NCBI RefSeq assembly: GCF_020042345.1
Contig: NZ_CP083387.1
Span: 4,588,001-4,652,000 of the forward strand
Length of the DNA: 64,000 nt
Reading direction: 5' to 3'
Source of the DNA: Arachidicoccus terrestris
GTDB lineage: Bacteria > Bacteroidota > Bacteroidia > Chitinophagales > Chitinophagaceae
Below the pieces are notes generated by a model, which saw only the letters and a program-made list of their open reading frames with translations, searched no databases and had not been told where the DNA came from. The position numbers and the translations under genes were made by a program. Of the stretch, positions 40,544 through 49,060 are shown one piece after another (position 1 is the first letter of the stretch; each line of letters begins with the position of its first letter).

Positions 40544-42292
40544 TTAATAAAGCGGATTTTGTTTCAGTCCGGTCAATTTGGATATTTCAGATAACGGCAG
40601 CGGCCATAGATACATCGCTTTACGGAAGTTATGCTTGCGGACATTAAATTCTTTATAGGTCACTGTATTGCCTCTGTCGACCTCCATTCCATGCATCATC
40701 TGGTTTTCCGTAGAGTCAGCGATCATCCACCGGCGGACGTCAAAGAATCTAAAACCTTCAAAGGCAAGTTCCACCCGGCGCTCATTTCTGATGACGCGGC
40801 GCATGGCGGTCTGATCCAGATCCGAGGGTAGCTCATAAGGCCGGAGCCCGGCGCGCTGACGGACGGCCTCCACAGCCTTAAAAACGGACTGATCGGGACC
40901 TGCCGCTTCATTTTGCGCCTCTGCGTAATTAAGCAGGATTTCTGCGTAACGGATCAGCGGAAGACACCGTTTGGATTCATTGATACCGTTGTTGATAATA
41001 TTGGGGTCGATCATTTTGAAAATATAATAACCGGTTGAAGTGCCTTTATGAACGGCGTCCCCACTGGCAGCTACGGCCGGCGTCACCTTGGTATTCCAAT
41101 ACAGCGCTACCGGACTGGGCTCGTTGGCGCCATAAGTTATTCTCAGCGTTGAATCATGGATAATACTGTAATTTAGCCTTGGGTCCCTGTTTTTATAAGG
41201 ATTCGCAGCGTCATAGCCTGATCCCTCTTCCGTGATCAATTTGCCGTTGGCCATGGGGAAGGCGTCGACGATCTCCTGATAGGGAAACGGCCCGCCTGAT
41301 CCCCCTCTGGAAGGAACATCCCAGAGCGACTCCAGGTATTTATTGTTACCCATCATATGAGCCAGAATATATTCGGTGTTATAACGTTGCGTAAAGAGCT
41401 TCTGGAAGCCGTAACCTAACTGCCCGGCCATAGTGGTAGAATCAACTACCAGCTGATATTCGTTCATATCGATGACATCCTTGGCGGCGCTGGCGGCGCT
41501 GGCCCACCTGGCGGGATCCTGGTCCGGATACGCAACAATCGTATCCAGGCCGTCAAGTCCTTTACCGAGGCCACCATTATTAAAAAGCGGACTGGCTGCA
41601 TATAACAGTAGTCTTGACTTCAGGGCCAGTGCGGCACCCCTGCTGGCCCGTCCATATTCGGAACCTCTTTGTACGGGTGGCAGATCGGCTGCAGCGGCCG
41701 AACATTCGCTTAAAATATAATTCACGCAGGTTTTAAAGGAATTTCTGATCTGAGGCATCGGGTCAGAAGCCTTGTAAATAGAATCTCCGATAATAGGAAC
41801 ACCTCCGTAGTGTTCCAGCAGCATAAAATAATACCAGCCGCGAAGAAAATGCGCTTCAGCCGCCGTAGATTTCTTTAAGGTTGCTGAAAACGGAATCTTG
41901 GGCAAATGCTTTAAAAACTGGTTGACTGCCCGGATGTTATTATAGCAGACGGCCCAGGCATCACTGGGTACGACAGTTGGATTAACTGTTCCGGTAGCAA
42001 ACTGAATAAACCCGTTGGAGCTGGACGCATTAGGGCCCTCGGCCTCATCGGATGCCGCCTCCAGACCGGCAGCATAACTGCCCCCGTTGAAGCGCCTGGG
42101 GTCCGTTGCGAAGCCGATCTGCGTATAGATATTGTTCAGAAAGGCCATCGCATTGGCACTATCCGAGAAAGTAGACGCTTCATTGAGACTGGTTGTGCTG
42201 GTCTGGTCCAGAAAGCCACTCTTCTGACAGGCACTTAATGCGATAAAAAAGCCTGCAAGGGATACCACCCAGGGGATACACTGTTTTTTCAT
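40544..42292 (-). CDS. SusD/RagB-family surface glycan-binding lipoprotein
   Basis: The protein has 582 residues with lipobox IALSAC (Cys22). SusD landmarks are AEAHFLRGWYYFMLLEHYGGVPII, LLLYAASPLFNNGG, and NERRVELAFEGFRFFDVRRW followed by YLWPLPLSEI and KQNPLY. It is the first gene of the nine-gene minus-strand operon and has no SusC immediately upstream, which is unusual. Downstream come DUF5004 and DUF4961 lipoproteins, its usual companions. The most plausible SusC partner in this operon is the one at 30875-33937. Confidence 0.95.
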   Translation of the reverse strand: MKKQCIPWVVSLAGFFIALSACQKSGFLDQTSTTSLNEASTFSDSANAMAFLNNIYTQIGFATDPRRFNGGSYAAGLEAASDEAEGPNASSSNGFIQFATGTVNPTVVPSDAWAVCYNNIRAVNQFLKHLPKIPFSATLKKSTAAEAHFLRGWYYFMLLEHYGGVPIIGDSIYKASDPMPQIRNSFKTCVNYILSECSAAAADLPPVQRGSEYGRASRGAALALKSRLLLYAASPLFNNGGLGKGLDGLDTIVAYPDQDPARWASAASAAKDVIDMNEYQLVVDSTTMAGQLGYGFQKLFTQRYNTEYILAHMMGNNKYLESLWDVPSRGGSGGPFPYQEIVDAFPMANGKLITEEGSGYDAANPYKNRDPRLNYSIIHDSTLRITYGANEPSPVALYWNTKVTPAVAASGDAVHKGTSTGYYIFKMIDPNIINNGINESKRCLPLIRYAEILLNYAEAQNEAAGPDQSVFKAVEAVRQRAGLRPYELPSDLDQTAMRRVIRNERRVELAFEGFRFFDVRRWMIADSTENQMMHGMEVDRGNTVTYKEFNVRKHNFRKAMYLWPLPLSEISKLTGLKQNPLY

Positions 42293-42568
42293 TACAATTA
42301 TAATTAAGGGCCTATAATTTGACTATTTTAATCAGTTAGTACTCAAGTTGTCAACTTTTTGCTCTTCCTGCTTTCTCTCGACAGCGATTTGTCCGGATAC
42401 TGCTTTGATGTATCTCTAAAATATAATCTATCTTTAAAGACACTTTCGGCAAATTCTACCGCTACTGTTTTTTATGTTTTTTTAACGGTGTTTTTTCCCC
42501 GACCGCTATGCGTGACCGTAAAACAACTTTTATACAAATACCGCAGATATTGTTTTTAGCCAGGTTAT
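42293..42568. other. Intergenic region: promoter side of the large operon
   Basis: This 276-bp AT-rich gap lies between the GH92 stop and the first SusD start, both on the minus strand. It should hold the operon promoter. No exact TAnnTTTG box was found, which would fit use of an ECF sigma factor. A weak TTTTACGGT/ACCGTTAAAA dyad (about 42480-42525) might terminate GH92 transcription... on the opposite orientation it has no clear T run, so it is not called as a terminator. Confidence 0.3.
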
Positions 42569-44890
42569 TTAATTTTTGACCGGCAGGCTTTTAGTGGCGG
42601 GTGTCAGAGAAAACGGCAAGTCGGCAGGCAGCCGCCCTCTTTCTAAAGCAGGTTGATCACCCATTTCAAAGACCAGTCGTCCTCCCTGCATAATGGTTGC
42701 ATAATCGATCCAGCTGGCCGTAAACGGGCGGCCGTTTAAAGTAGCTGACTGGATGTATATGTTTTCGGGGCTGTTATTTTTAGCTTCAACGGTAAACTGC
42801 CGCCCGTTTTCCAATGAAATTGTCGCTTCTGTAAATATAGGACTGCCGATCACATACTGATCGGTACCGGGACAGACACTGTAAAGCCCCAGTGCGCTAA
42901 GTACATACCAGGCCGACATCTGCCCCTGGTCTTCATCGCCCGGATATCCCTCAGGTCCACTGTTAAAAAGGTGAGACATAATATGGCGGACATGGTACTG
43001 TGTCTTCCAGGGCTGACCGGCATATGTGTACAGATAAGGCAGGTGCTCGACAGGCTCATTGCCCTGGGCGTACTGTCCCATCCCGGCTGTTACCATTTCA
43101 CGCATTTCATGGATCGTATCCCCATAGCTGCCCACATCGATGGAGTCTCCGGCAGCAAACAAGGCATCGATTTTTCCGGTAAAACGTGCGGGGCCTCCCA
43201 TCAGCTCTATCAGACCCTGGACATCATGGAAAACTGACCAACTGTAATGCCAGGCGTTACCCTCTACAAACGGACCGCCCCATCTAAAAGGATTAAAGGC
43301 CGGATCAAAGTTGCCGCTACTGTCTTTTCCTTCCATAAACCCGGAAAGTGGATTGAATACATTTTTATAGTTATACAGCTGACGGGCAAATATTTTTTCA
43401 TAATAAAGATTACCCGTTGCTTTTGCTAACTGATAGGCACAGAAATCATCATAGCAGTATTCCAGGGTCTTTGCCGTGGATCCTACCTCCTCCTTTTTAT
43501 AAGGAATATAACCCATTACAAAATAATCGTCCCATTCCTTTCTGCCGAATCTGCCATCCGGCGCCGAACCTCGGACCTCATGTAAATAATAAGCCAGCGC
43601 GCTATCCGGATTAAAACTGTGAATACCTTTCATCCAGGCGTCCGTCAGAACAGAGATCGCATGATTGCCGATCATTACACCACCGGTTTCTCCAGGGAAA
43701 GACCAGGATGGCAACCAGCCACACGCTCTTTTTACTGCCAGGATGGCTTTCATATACCGGCCCTGCAGCGTCGGCTGTAATAAATTATATAGAGGAAACT
43801 TTGCACGAAACGTATCCCAGTATCCATCATCCGTATAGAAATATCCCTGATGAATACGCCCGTCATTGGGGCTATAATAATAAGGATGCCCCGAACTGTC
43901 CAGATCATAGAACTTGCAAGGGAAGAGACTCGACCTGAATAAACAACTGTAAAAGGTTTGAAGTGTTTCTTTTGAGGCCCCTTTGACCCGGATCTGCCCC
44001 AGTTTTTTATTCCAGATGCTGTGGGCTTCCAAACGCACCTGATCAAAAGATTTGTCTCCCAGTTCTGATGCGAGGTTTCTTCGTGCCTGACGGCTACTAA
44101 TATAAGAGGAGGCGACCTTAACTTCTAGCCGCGTGCCTTTTTTAAACCGGAGATAAATTCCTTTTTTTTTGCCGGATACGCTATCCTGACCGGACGTGAC
44201 AGTCCCCGAAGCCCCATCCCAGCTGCCAAAGGCTTCAATGGGCTGGTTAAAACGAAGTATGAAATAGTTTTTAAAGTTCCCAGGAATGAAAAGGCCGTTT
44301 TTAACGTACCCCGTCACCAGGCCCTGCTTCACATCAATGTGAAATGCACTAAGATCGGTATAACCGTCCAGCACCAGAAAACCTGGCGCGTTTTTGGGAA
44401 AACTAAACCGGAATACAGCACCCCTGTCCGACGGACTAATCTCCGTCTGCACACCATTGTCAAAGCGTACCCGATAATAATCCGGCCCCGCTATTTCATT
44501 TTGATGCTGGAAGCTGCTGGCGCGCTTATCTTCATTTACCTCCAGTTTTGCTGTTAGCGGCATCAGTGTAAATACCCCATAGTCATTCATCCAGGGACTA
44601 CACTGGTGCGTCTGCCCGAAGCCACGGATAGTGCTGTCCTGATAGCGGTACTTCCAGCCGTTACCGTTATTTCCTGTCTGGGGGGACCAGAAATGCTCTG
44701 CGAAAGGCAGTGCTACGGTGGGATAAGTATTGCCATAAGAATAATCCGGACTGGACCGGGTTCCCTGTAAAGTATTGACATACCCGACCAGATCGCTGAC
44801 AGGGCTTTGAGACCAGCCAGTCGTAATCATCATTACCATAGCCATCAGGTAAGCTATTTTTGAATGTACAAAGACTTTAGATGACTTCAT
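42569..44890 (-). CDS. GH92 family exo-alpha-mannosidase, secreted
   Basis: The protein has 773 residues with a signal segment (about 10-28, ending TTGWSQ). GH92 landmarks are intact: the entry block with NTYPTVALPFAEHFWSPQTG, YWDTFRAKFPLYNLLQP, AQGNEPVEHLPYLYTYAG with the probable catalytic-acid Glu, and GDEDQGQMSAWYVLSALGLY. The C-terminal beta domain includes VIGSPIFTEATI and NIYIQSATLNG. Family members are Ca-dependent inverting exo-mannosidases acting on alpha-1,2/1,3/1,4 or 1,6 linkages; the linkage cannot be predicted. It lies 69 bases after the ECF sigma factor gene and may be its co-transcribed target. Confidence 0.93.
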   Translation of the reverse strand: MKSSKVFVHSKIAYLMAMVMMITTGWSQSPVSDLVGYVNTLQGTRSSPDYSYGNTYPTVALPFAEHFWSPQTGNNGNGWKYRYQDSTIRGFGQTHQCSPWMNDYGVFTLMPLTAKLEVNEDKRASSFQHQNEIAGPDYYRVRFDNGVQTEISPSDRGAVFRFSFPKNAPGFLVLDGYTDLSAFHIDVKQGLVTGYVKNGLFIPGNFKNYFILRFNQPIEAFGSWDGASGTVTSGQDSVSGKKKGIYLRFKKGTRLEVKVASSYISSRQARRNLASELGDKSFDQVRLEAHSIWNKKLGQIRVKGASKETLQTFYSCLFRSSLFPCKFYDLDSSGHPYYYSPNDGRIHQGYFYTDDGYWDTFRAKFPLYNLLQPTLQGRYMKAILAVKRACGWLPSWSFPGETGGVMIGNHAISVLTDAWMKGIHSFNPDSALAYYLHEVRGSAPDGRFGRKEWDDYFVMGYIPYKKEEVGSTAKTLEYCYDDFCAYQLAKATGNLYYEKIFARQLYNYKNVFNPLSGFMEGKDSSGNFDPAFNPFRWGGPFVEGNAWHYSWSVFHDVQGLIELMGGPARFTGKIDALFAAGDSIDVGSYGDTIHEMREMVTAGMGQYAQGNEPVEHLPYLYTYAGQPWKTQYHVRHIMSHLFNSGPEGYPGDEDQGQMSAWYVLSALGLYSVCPGTDQYVIGSPIFTEATISLENGRQFTVEAKNNSPENIYIQSATLNGRPFTASWIDYATIMQGGRLVFEMGDQPALERGRLPADLPFSLTPATKSLPVKN

Positions 44891-44931
44891 AATAACCGGA
44901 TAACTGGATAATGAATGAGGTGTTAGCTGCC

Positions 44932-44950
44932 GCCCACCACTTTGGTGGGC
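44932..44950 (-). other. Hairpin between the sigma factor and GH92 genes
   Basis: The 8-bp perfect stem GCCCACCA/TGGTGGGC has a three-base loop and begins 10 bases after the sigma factor stop. No T run follows on the minus strand. It may reduce read-through from the sigma gene into GH92 or stabilise the mRNA end. Confidence 0.45.
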
Positions 44951-44959
44951 AAAGGCATA

Positions 44960-45520
44960 TTAGGCGGGCATCCCGTTGTAGTTTAATTTCAGTCTGAGTA
45001 TTTTCAGTGCCTTTACAATATGTTTTTCTACAGTGGAAGTAGAGATATTCAACTCCCTGGAGATGGCTTTATGAGAATAGTCCCCTTCCCTGCTCAAAAG
45101 GAAAACCTGTTTACATTTTTTGGGCAGTCCGTTGATCGCAATATGTAAGTGGGTGTTCAGTTCCTTTGTCTCAAGTATATTAGAAAAAACGTTTTCGCCT
45201 GCCTGCCGATAATAAATTTCATGATGGCAGTGATGGTGGATCAGCTTGTCACGTTTGCTGTTGATGATTTTATAACGTAGCGTCTGATACAGATATGCCC
45301 GGAAAGAGTATTTAATGTCAATTCTTGACGCTTTCTGGAATAAAGAGATAAAAATATCCTGTACCAGGTCTTTGGATTCGGCACGGGAGCCCGTCAACCG
45401 GAAAGCCTCGCTCAGCAGGTTAGACCAATACCTTTTGTATATCTGTTCAAATGCTTGTCGGTTACCGGATTTAAACTGCTGGAACAGCTCAATGTCTGTG
45501 TAAAACGGTGCAGGTTTCAT
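44960..45520 (-). CDS. ECF sigma-70 factor, Bacteroides expansion family type
   Basis: The protein has 186 residues. Region 2 spans about 12-85 (FEQIYKRYWSNLLSEAFRLTG, DLVQDIFISLFQ) and region 4 about 120-178 (INGLPKKCKQVFLLSREGDYSHKAISRELNISTSTVEKHI), with the helix-turn-helix in the latter. ECF factors of this group normally work with a FecR-type anti-sigma and a SusC bearing an N-terminal STN signalling domain. Neither a FecR gene nor an STN-type SusC is in the window, so its control is open. It is the only sigma factor here and directly precedes GH92 and the large operon. Confidence 0.93.
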   Translation of the reverse strand: MKPAPFYTDIELFQQFKSGNRQAFEQIYKRYWSNLLSEAFRLTGSRAESKDLVQDIFISLFQKASRIDIKYSFRAYLYQTLRYKIINSKRDKLIHHHCHHEIYYRQAGENVFSNILETKELNTHLHIAINGLPKKCKQVFLLSREGDYSHKAISRELNISTSTVEKHIVKALKILRLKLNYNGMPA

Positions 45521-46164
45521 AATACATTTTTTTTAGGGCGATTAAGGTATACTCGAGAATAACTTACATGACTTTACTAAGTAAACGGCTTAATAATCTT
45601 ATAATATAAATTATTTTATCTATATATTAATTGTTAATATTATTTAAAATTATCTGCTTCAAACATGCTAATTGCTGTTATTATTGAGCAATATTAAGAC
45701 TATAAATCGATTTAGCAAATATAATTTTAAAGTTTTTTTATTTATTCTCCAAATTTAGTTAACATTTTTTATCATATTAAAAAATATGATATAGATAGTA
45801 GGATATTGCCCAAATCGAAAGAGCCGGTTCAAAGAAAAAGTGACACCTGCGCGGGGAAATATGCTGCGGTAAAGAATCTTCTTTCAAAAAATACTGACTT
45901 ATTGGAATAATGTTGCCAGCTGCTTTCTCCTGGCATCAAAAATTGCTTTTTTGCCGACACAACTTTGTCCGACAATGGCGGAGATAGCTCCTCAATGTGT
46001 CAAATCTGGTGGAGGTATGACCACTTTAACTGTAAATACATCCTTAACGCTTAATAGAATTTTTCCTGGAACAAGACGGTGAGCTATGCATTAGAGCATA
46101 GCGCTGTCTTATTCTATAAAAGATCCAACACAAAATCTAATCACCCCATTAATCCGGTTCAATT
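45521..46164. other. Divergent intergenic region, sigma factor / T9SS protein
   Basis: The 644-bp gap is strongly AT rich between 45590 and 45800, including an 8-bp dyad ATCATATT/AATATGAT (45771-45790). The right part (45830-46164) is of normal composition and carries a leader hairpin (46074-46109). No coding region or exact TAnnTTTG promoter box was found. Confidence 0.4.
46074..46109 (+). other. 5'-leader hairpin ahead of the T9SS protein gene
   Basis: A perfect inner stem GCTATGC (46083-46089) / GCATAGC (46096-46102) with a six-base loop is extended by AGAC/GTCT outer pairs (46074-46077 and 46106-46109) around a bulge. It lies 55 bases upstream of the ATG at 46165 and could sit in the mRNA leader. 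Confidence 0.4.
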
Positions 46165-49029
46165 ATGAAGAGACTGATGCTCTTAACAGCTGCCTGCTTA
46201 CTTATTTACAGCCAGATCTTTGCCAACCTGACACAAAGTCAATGGCGTTGGCGTAATAATGATGGAAACGAAACGTCTGCCACCTGGAAAGCGGACCAGG
46301 GCAGTACGATTACCATATCAGATTACAAAGCCATTCGCCTGCGCATGAATGTTTATAACAGCACCGGAGATGTCAAGACCATGGACCATCAGCTAAAATA
46401 TGCAACTTCTGCAACGGGTCCCTGGTATACCATCACCGATGCGTCGGCTATTAACGCCTTTGTGCTGGGAGGCGACAATACACTGATTAGCCAGGGACGG
46501 TCTACCACTTCGCAAATGCCAGAGGGAAGCTATAGTTTTGTGCCCGGCACGGTGATTACCATGCAGGACCAGATAACAGATACCTTTCAGAGCAACACCC
46601 GACGGGAATTTGAATGGTGCATTAAGCCAACAACCCATACCCGGCCAGGTGTCACTTATTATTTTAAATCCAGCGCCGGAGATGCTCAGACACCCCTACC
46701 CTCCCTTACAGCTTCAGGGGATGCTTTTACCGCACCGCCAGCAGCCATATTATCCAATGGCGGCTTTGAAAACGACTTGAATGGTTGGATAACGGCTACA
46801 GCCAATGGCAGTACTGCGACATTTACGCCCACTCAAACGCCATTAGAATTTCACGCGGGGACGAAAGCGCTGGCGGTAAATGTAACCAATGCCGGGCCGG
46901 CCGGCTCAGTGACCTTAGCTACAGACCCAATAAACCTGCAGGATACAGGTGTTTATCTATTGCGCTTTTGGGCGATTGCCCAATCGCGCAACGCACTGTT
47001 GGATATTGAGCTGAACAGTCCTTCCGGTGATGATTCTTGCCATTATCAGATATATGACCGTTTTGATGATACCAAAAACGGTTGGCAAATGTACCAGTAT
47101 GCATTCCGGGTTACTGAAGGGCCGGCCACACTTACTATGCGTTTCAATAGTAATACCACGTATTACCTGGATGATATTGAGCTCATCAATGACAGGACCC
47201 ATCCAAATATCGACGTTCACGCTCAATATATCTGGCAAAATAACTTTAATGAAAGCTACGGTTGGTTGTCAGGCGATAATAACAACCCGGTACTATTGCC
47301 CGACAGCAGTGTTGCCTGGGTCTATAATGACTCTTATATGGGTACCATCACGCCACATTCCAATGTTCTCTCCTCTGGCCATATTATTAACAACCTGGTC
47401 GTAAAGCAAACCGGTGATGTGCTGACTTCGGTCTACAAAGGTACTGCGCCCAGTTCCCAGTCCCTGTTCAGTCCCGGCAACGGCAATATTTTCTGGCAAA
47501 GTGGCGGCATTATTGAGAACGGTACCCTGAAGGTTTTGCTGATTGAAATAAATAATGGTAACTATGCCGGTCACAGTTGGGTCGGAACACTTTCCTTACC
47601 GGATTTACAGCCCATAGGCTTAACCCGGTTGCCTGCTACTATTAATGTCAGCCCCAACTGCATTATGACGGACGGGGCCTATAATTATATCTATTTTGGT
47701 CAATCGAGCGGTACTTTTGAAATGCATACCCTTGTTGCCCGTGTTCCCGTGGGGCAGTTCGATTCCCAGACACCCTGGGAATATTACCAGGACGATGGCA
47801 GTTGGTCTACCGACTACGCAAATGCCAAAAGTATTGCCACCGGTGTCGCTGCCGGTAATGTCTTGAAACTCGGAGAAAATAATTATGTGATGAGTGGTGT
47901 GCCACATCTGGCTAACGAAATAGCCGCCTGGTTCGCCCCGACCCCCTATGGCCCCTGGACCAATAAAACGATTATCTACAACATCCCTGAACAGGAAGGC
48001 ATACTCGCCTATCAGGGACATCTGGATCCACTGAGCAAAGGTGGTTATTATACATTTACCTATTCTGTCTATCCATTTGTAACAGAGGACAATGGCTCAT
48101 CGGGCTCTGTTCCGATGCAGTTAGCGGTTAAATCTACCTATCTGCCCATTTTTGTCAGAGCCAGGCTCGCAGAACTCTCTCCTTATACGCCAAGTAAATC
48201 AGCCGATTCCCTCTTGAGCTTTACTGCTCAGATGGGAAGCAGCAGCGTTCAACTCAACTGGACATCCGCCCACACAACGGATGAGCATTATGAGGTGCAG
48301 CGTAGCCCGGACGGCACAGGTTGGACAATACTATCCAGCGTAGCCGGTAAGGATTCCGTCACTTTGGCCAGTTACAGAGTGACGGATCCCAGTCCGCTGA
48401 CGGGCATCAATTACTACCGGCTGGCGCTCTACAATCTGGACCATCAGCTTAGTTATTCCAATGTTATTGAAGTGGATAATGGAGGAACAGTCCCTATACA
48501 CCTGACCAGTTTTACCGCAGCCAGGCAGGGTACGGTTAAAGTCCGGCTCCACTGGACCACCGCTACTGAACAAAATGGTGCCGGTTTTACGGTTGAACGC
48601 AGCCGGGACAATAAAGTCTTCATCCCACTATACCATGTCACAGGAGCTGGTGTCACTTCCGGCACCTCCCGTTATACCTATTATGATGAAAGTCCACTTA
48701 CTGGTGTTAATTACTACCGGCTCAGTTATACCGCCGGTGGCAGAGAACAAAAGTCAGCCGTCCGCATTGTTCATCTGCCAGCTACTGTTCGGCTGCTGAT
48801 AACACCCAATCCGGCGCAGGGAAATATCAGATTTAGTTTAAAAGGTTATACCGGCGATCATTTCCAGACAATACTGACCGATATAGCAGGTAAAGTGATC
48901 GATCAGCGTGTGATACATACATCTGACGGTCCGTTATTCAGTCTGCCGATTAGACCTGCAAGCGGCATTTATCTATTAAAGATCACGGGTCCGGATATTA
49001 AAGAAACGAAGAAGGTGATCATACGATAA
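46165..49029 (+). CDS. T9SS-exported multidomain carbohydrate-binding protein (DUF5005-like)
   Basis: The protein has 954 residues with a signal peptide (about 1-21). After an N-terminal beta region (22-190) a CBM4/9-like module is visible (about 195-345: SNGGFENDLNGW to YYLDDIEL). Next comes a propeller-like region (about 350-680; YIWQNNFNESYGWLSGD, LPDSSVAWVYNDSYMG) resembling DUF5005/DUF4185 proteins. Two FN3-like repeats follow (about 690-785 and 795-870) sharing PLTGxNYYRL. A type A T9SS sorting domain ends the protein (LLITPNPAQGNIRF to KKVIIR). It should be delivered to the cell surface or secreted by T9SS. Whether it is an enzyme or only a binder cannot be told. Lnt follows 31 bases downstream. 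Confidence 0.85.
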   Translation: MKRLMLLTAACLLIYSQIFANLTQSQWRWRNNDGNETSATWKADQGSTITISDYKAIRLRMNVYNSTGDVKTMDHQLKYATSATGPWYTITDASAINAFVLGGDNTLISQGRSTTSQMPEGSYSFVPGTVITMQDQITDTFQSNTRREFEWCIKPTTHTRPGVTYYFKSSAGDAQTPLPSLTASGDAFTAPPAAILSNGGFENDLNGWITATANGSTATFTPTQTPLEFHAGTKALAVNVTNAGPAGSVTLATDPINLQDTGVYLLRFWAIAQSRNALLDIELNSPSGDDSCHYQIYDRFDDTKNGWQMYQYAFRVTEGPATLTMRFNSNTTYYLDDIELINDRTHPNIDVHAQYIWQNNFNESYGWLSGDNNNPVLLPDSSVAWVYNDSYMGTITPHSNVLSSGHIINNLVVKQTGDVLTSVYKGTAPSSQSLFSPGNGNIFWQSGGIIENGTLKVLLIEINNGNYAGHSWVGTLSLPDLQPIGLTRLPATINVSPNCIMTDGAYNYIYFGQSSGTFEMHTLVARVPVGQFDSQTPWEYYQDDGSWSTDYANAKSIATGVAAGNVLKLGENNYVMSGVPHLANEIAAWFAPTPYGPWTNKTIIYNIPEQEGILAYQGHLDPLSKGGYYTFTYSVYPFVTEDNGSSGSVPMQLAVKSTYLPIFVRARLAELSPYTPSKSADSLLSFTAQMGSSSVQLNWTSAHTTDEHYEVQRSPDGTGWTILSSVAGKDSVTLASYRVTDPSPLTGINYYRLALYNLDHQLSYSNVIEVDNGGTVPIHLTSFTAARQGTVKVRLHWTTATEQNGAGFTVERSRDNKVFIPLYHVTGAGVTSGTSRYTYYDESPLTGVNYYRLSYTAGGREQKSAVRIVHLPATVRLLITPNPAQGNIRFSLKGYTGDHFQTILTDIAGKVIDQRVIHTSDGPLFSLPIRPASGIYLLKITGPDIKETKKVIIR

Positions 49030-49060
49030 ATAGAAAAAACACAGATCTAAGTATGTCTAT

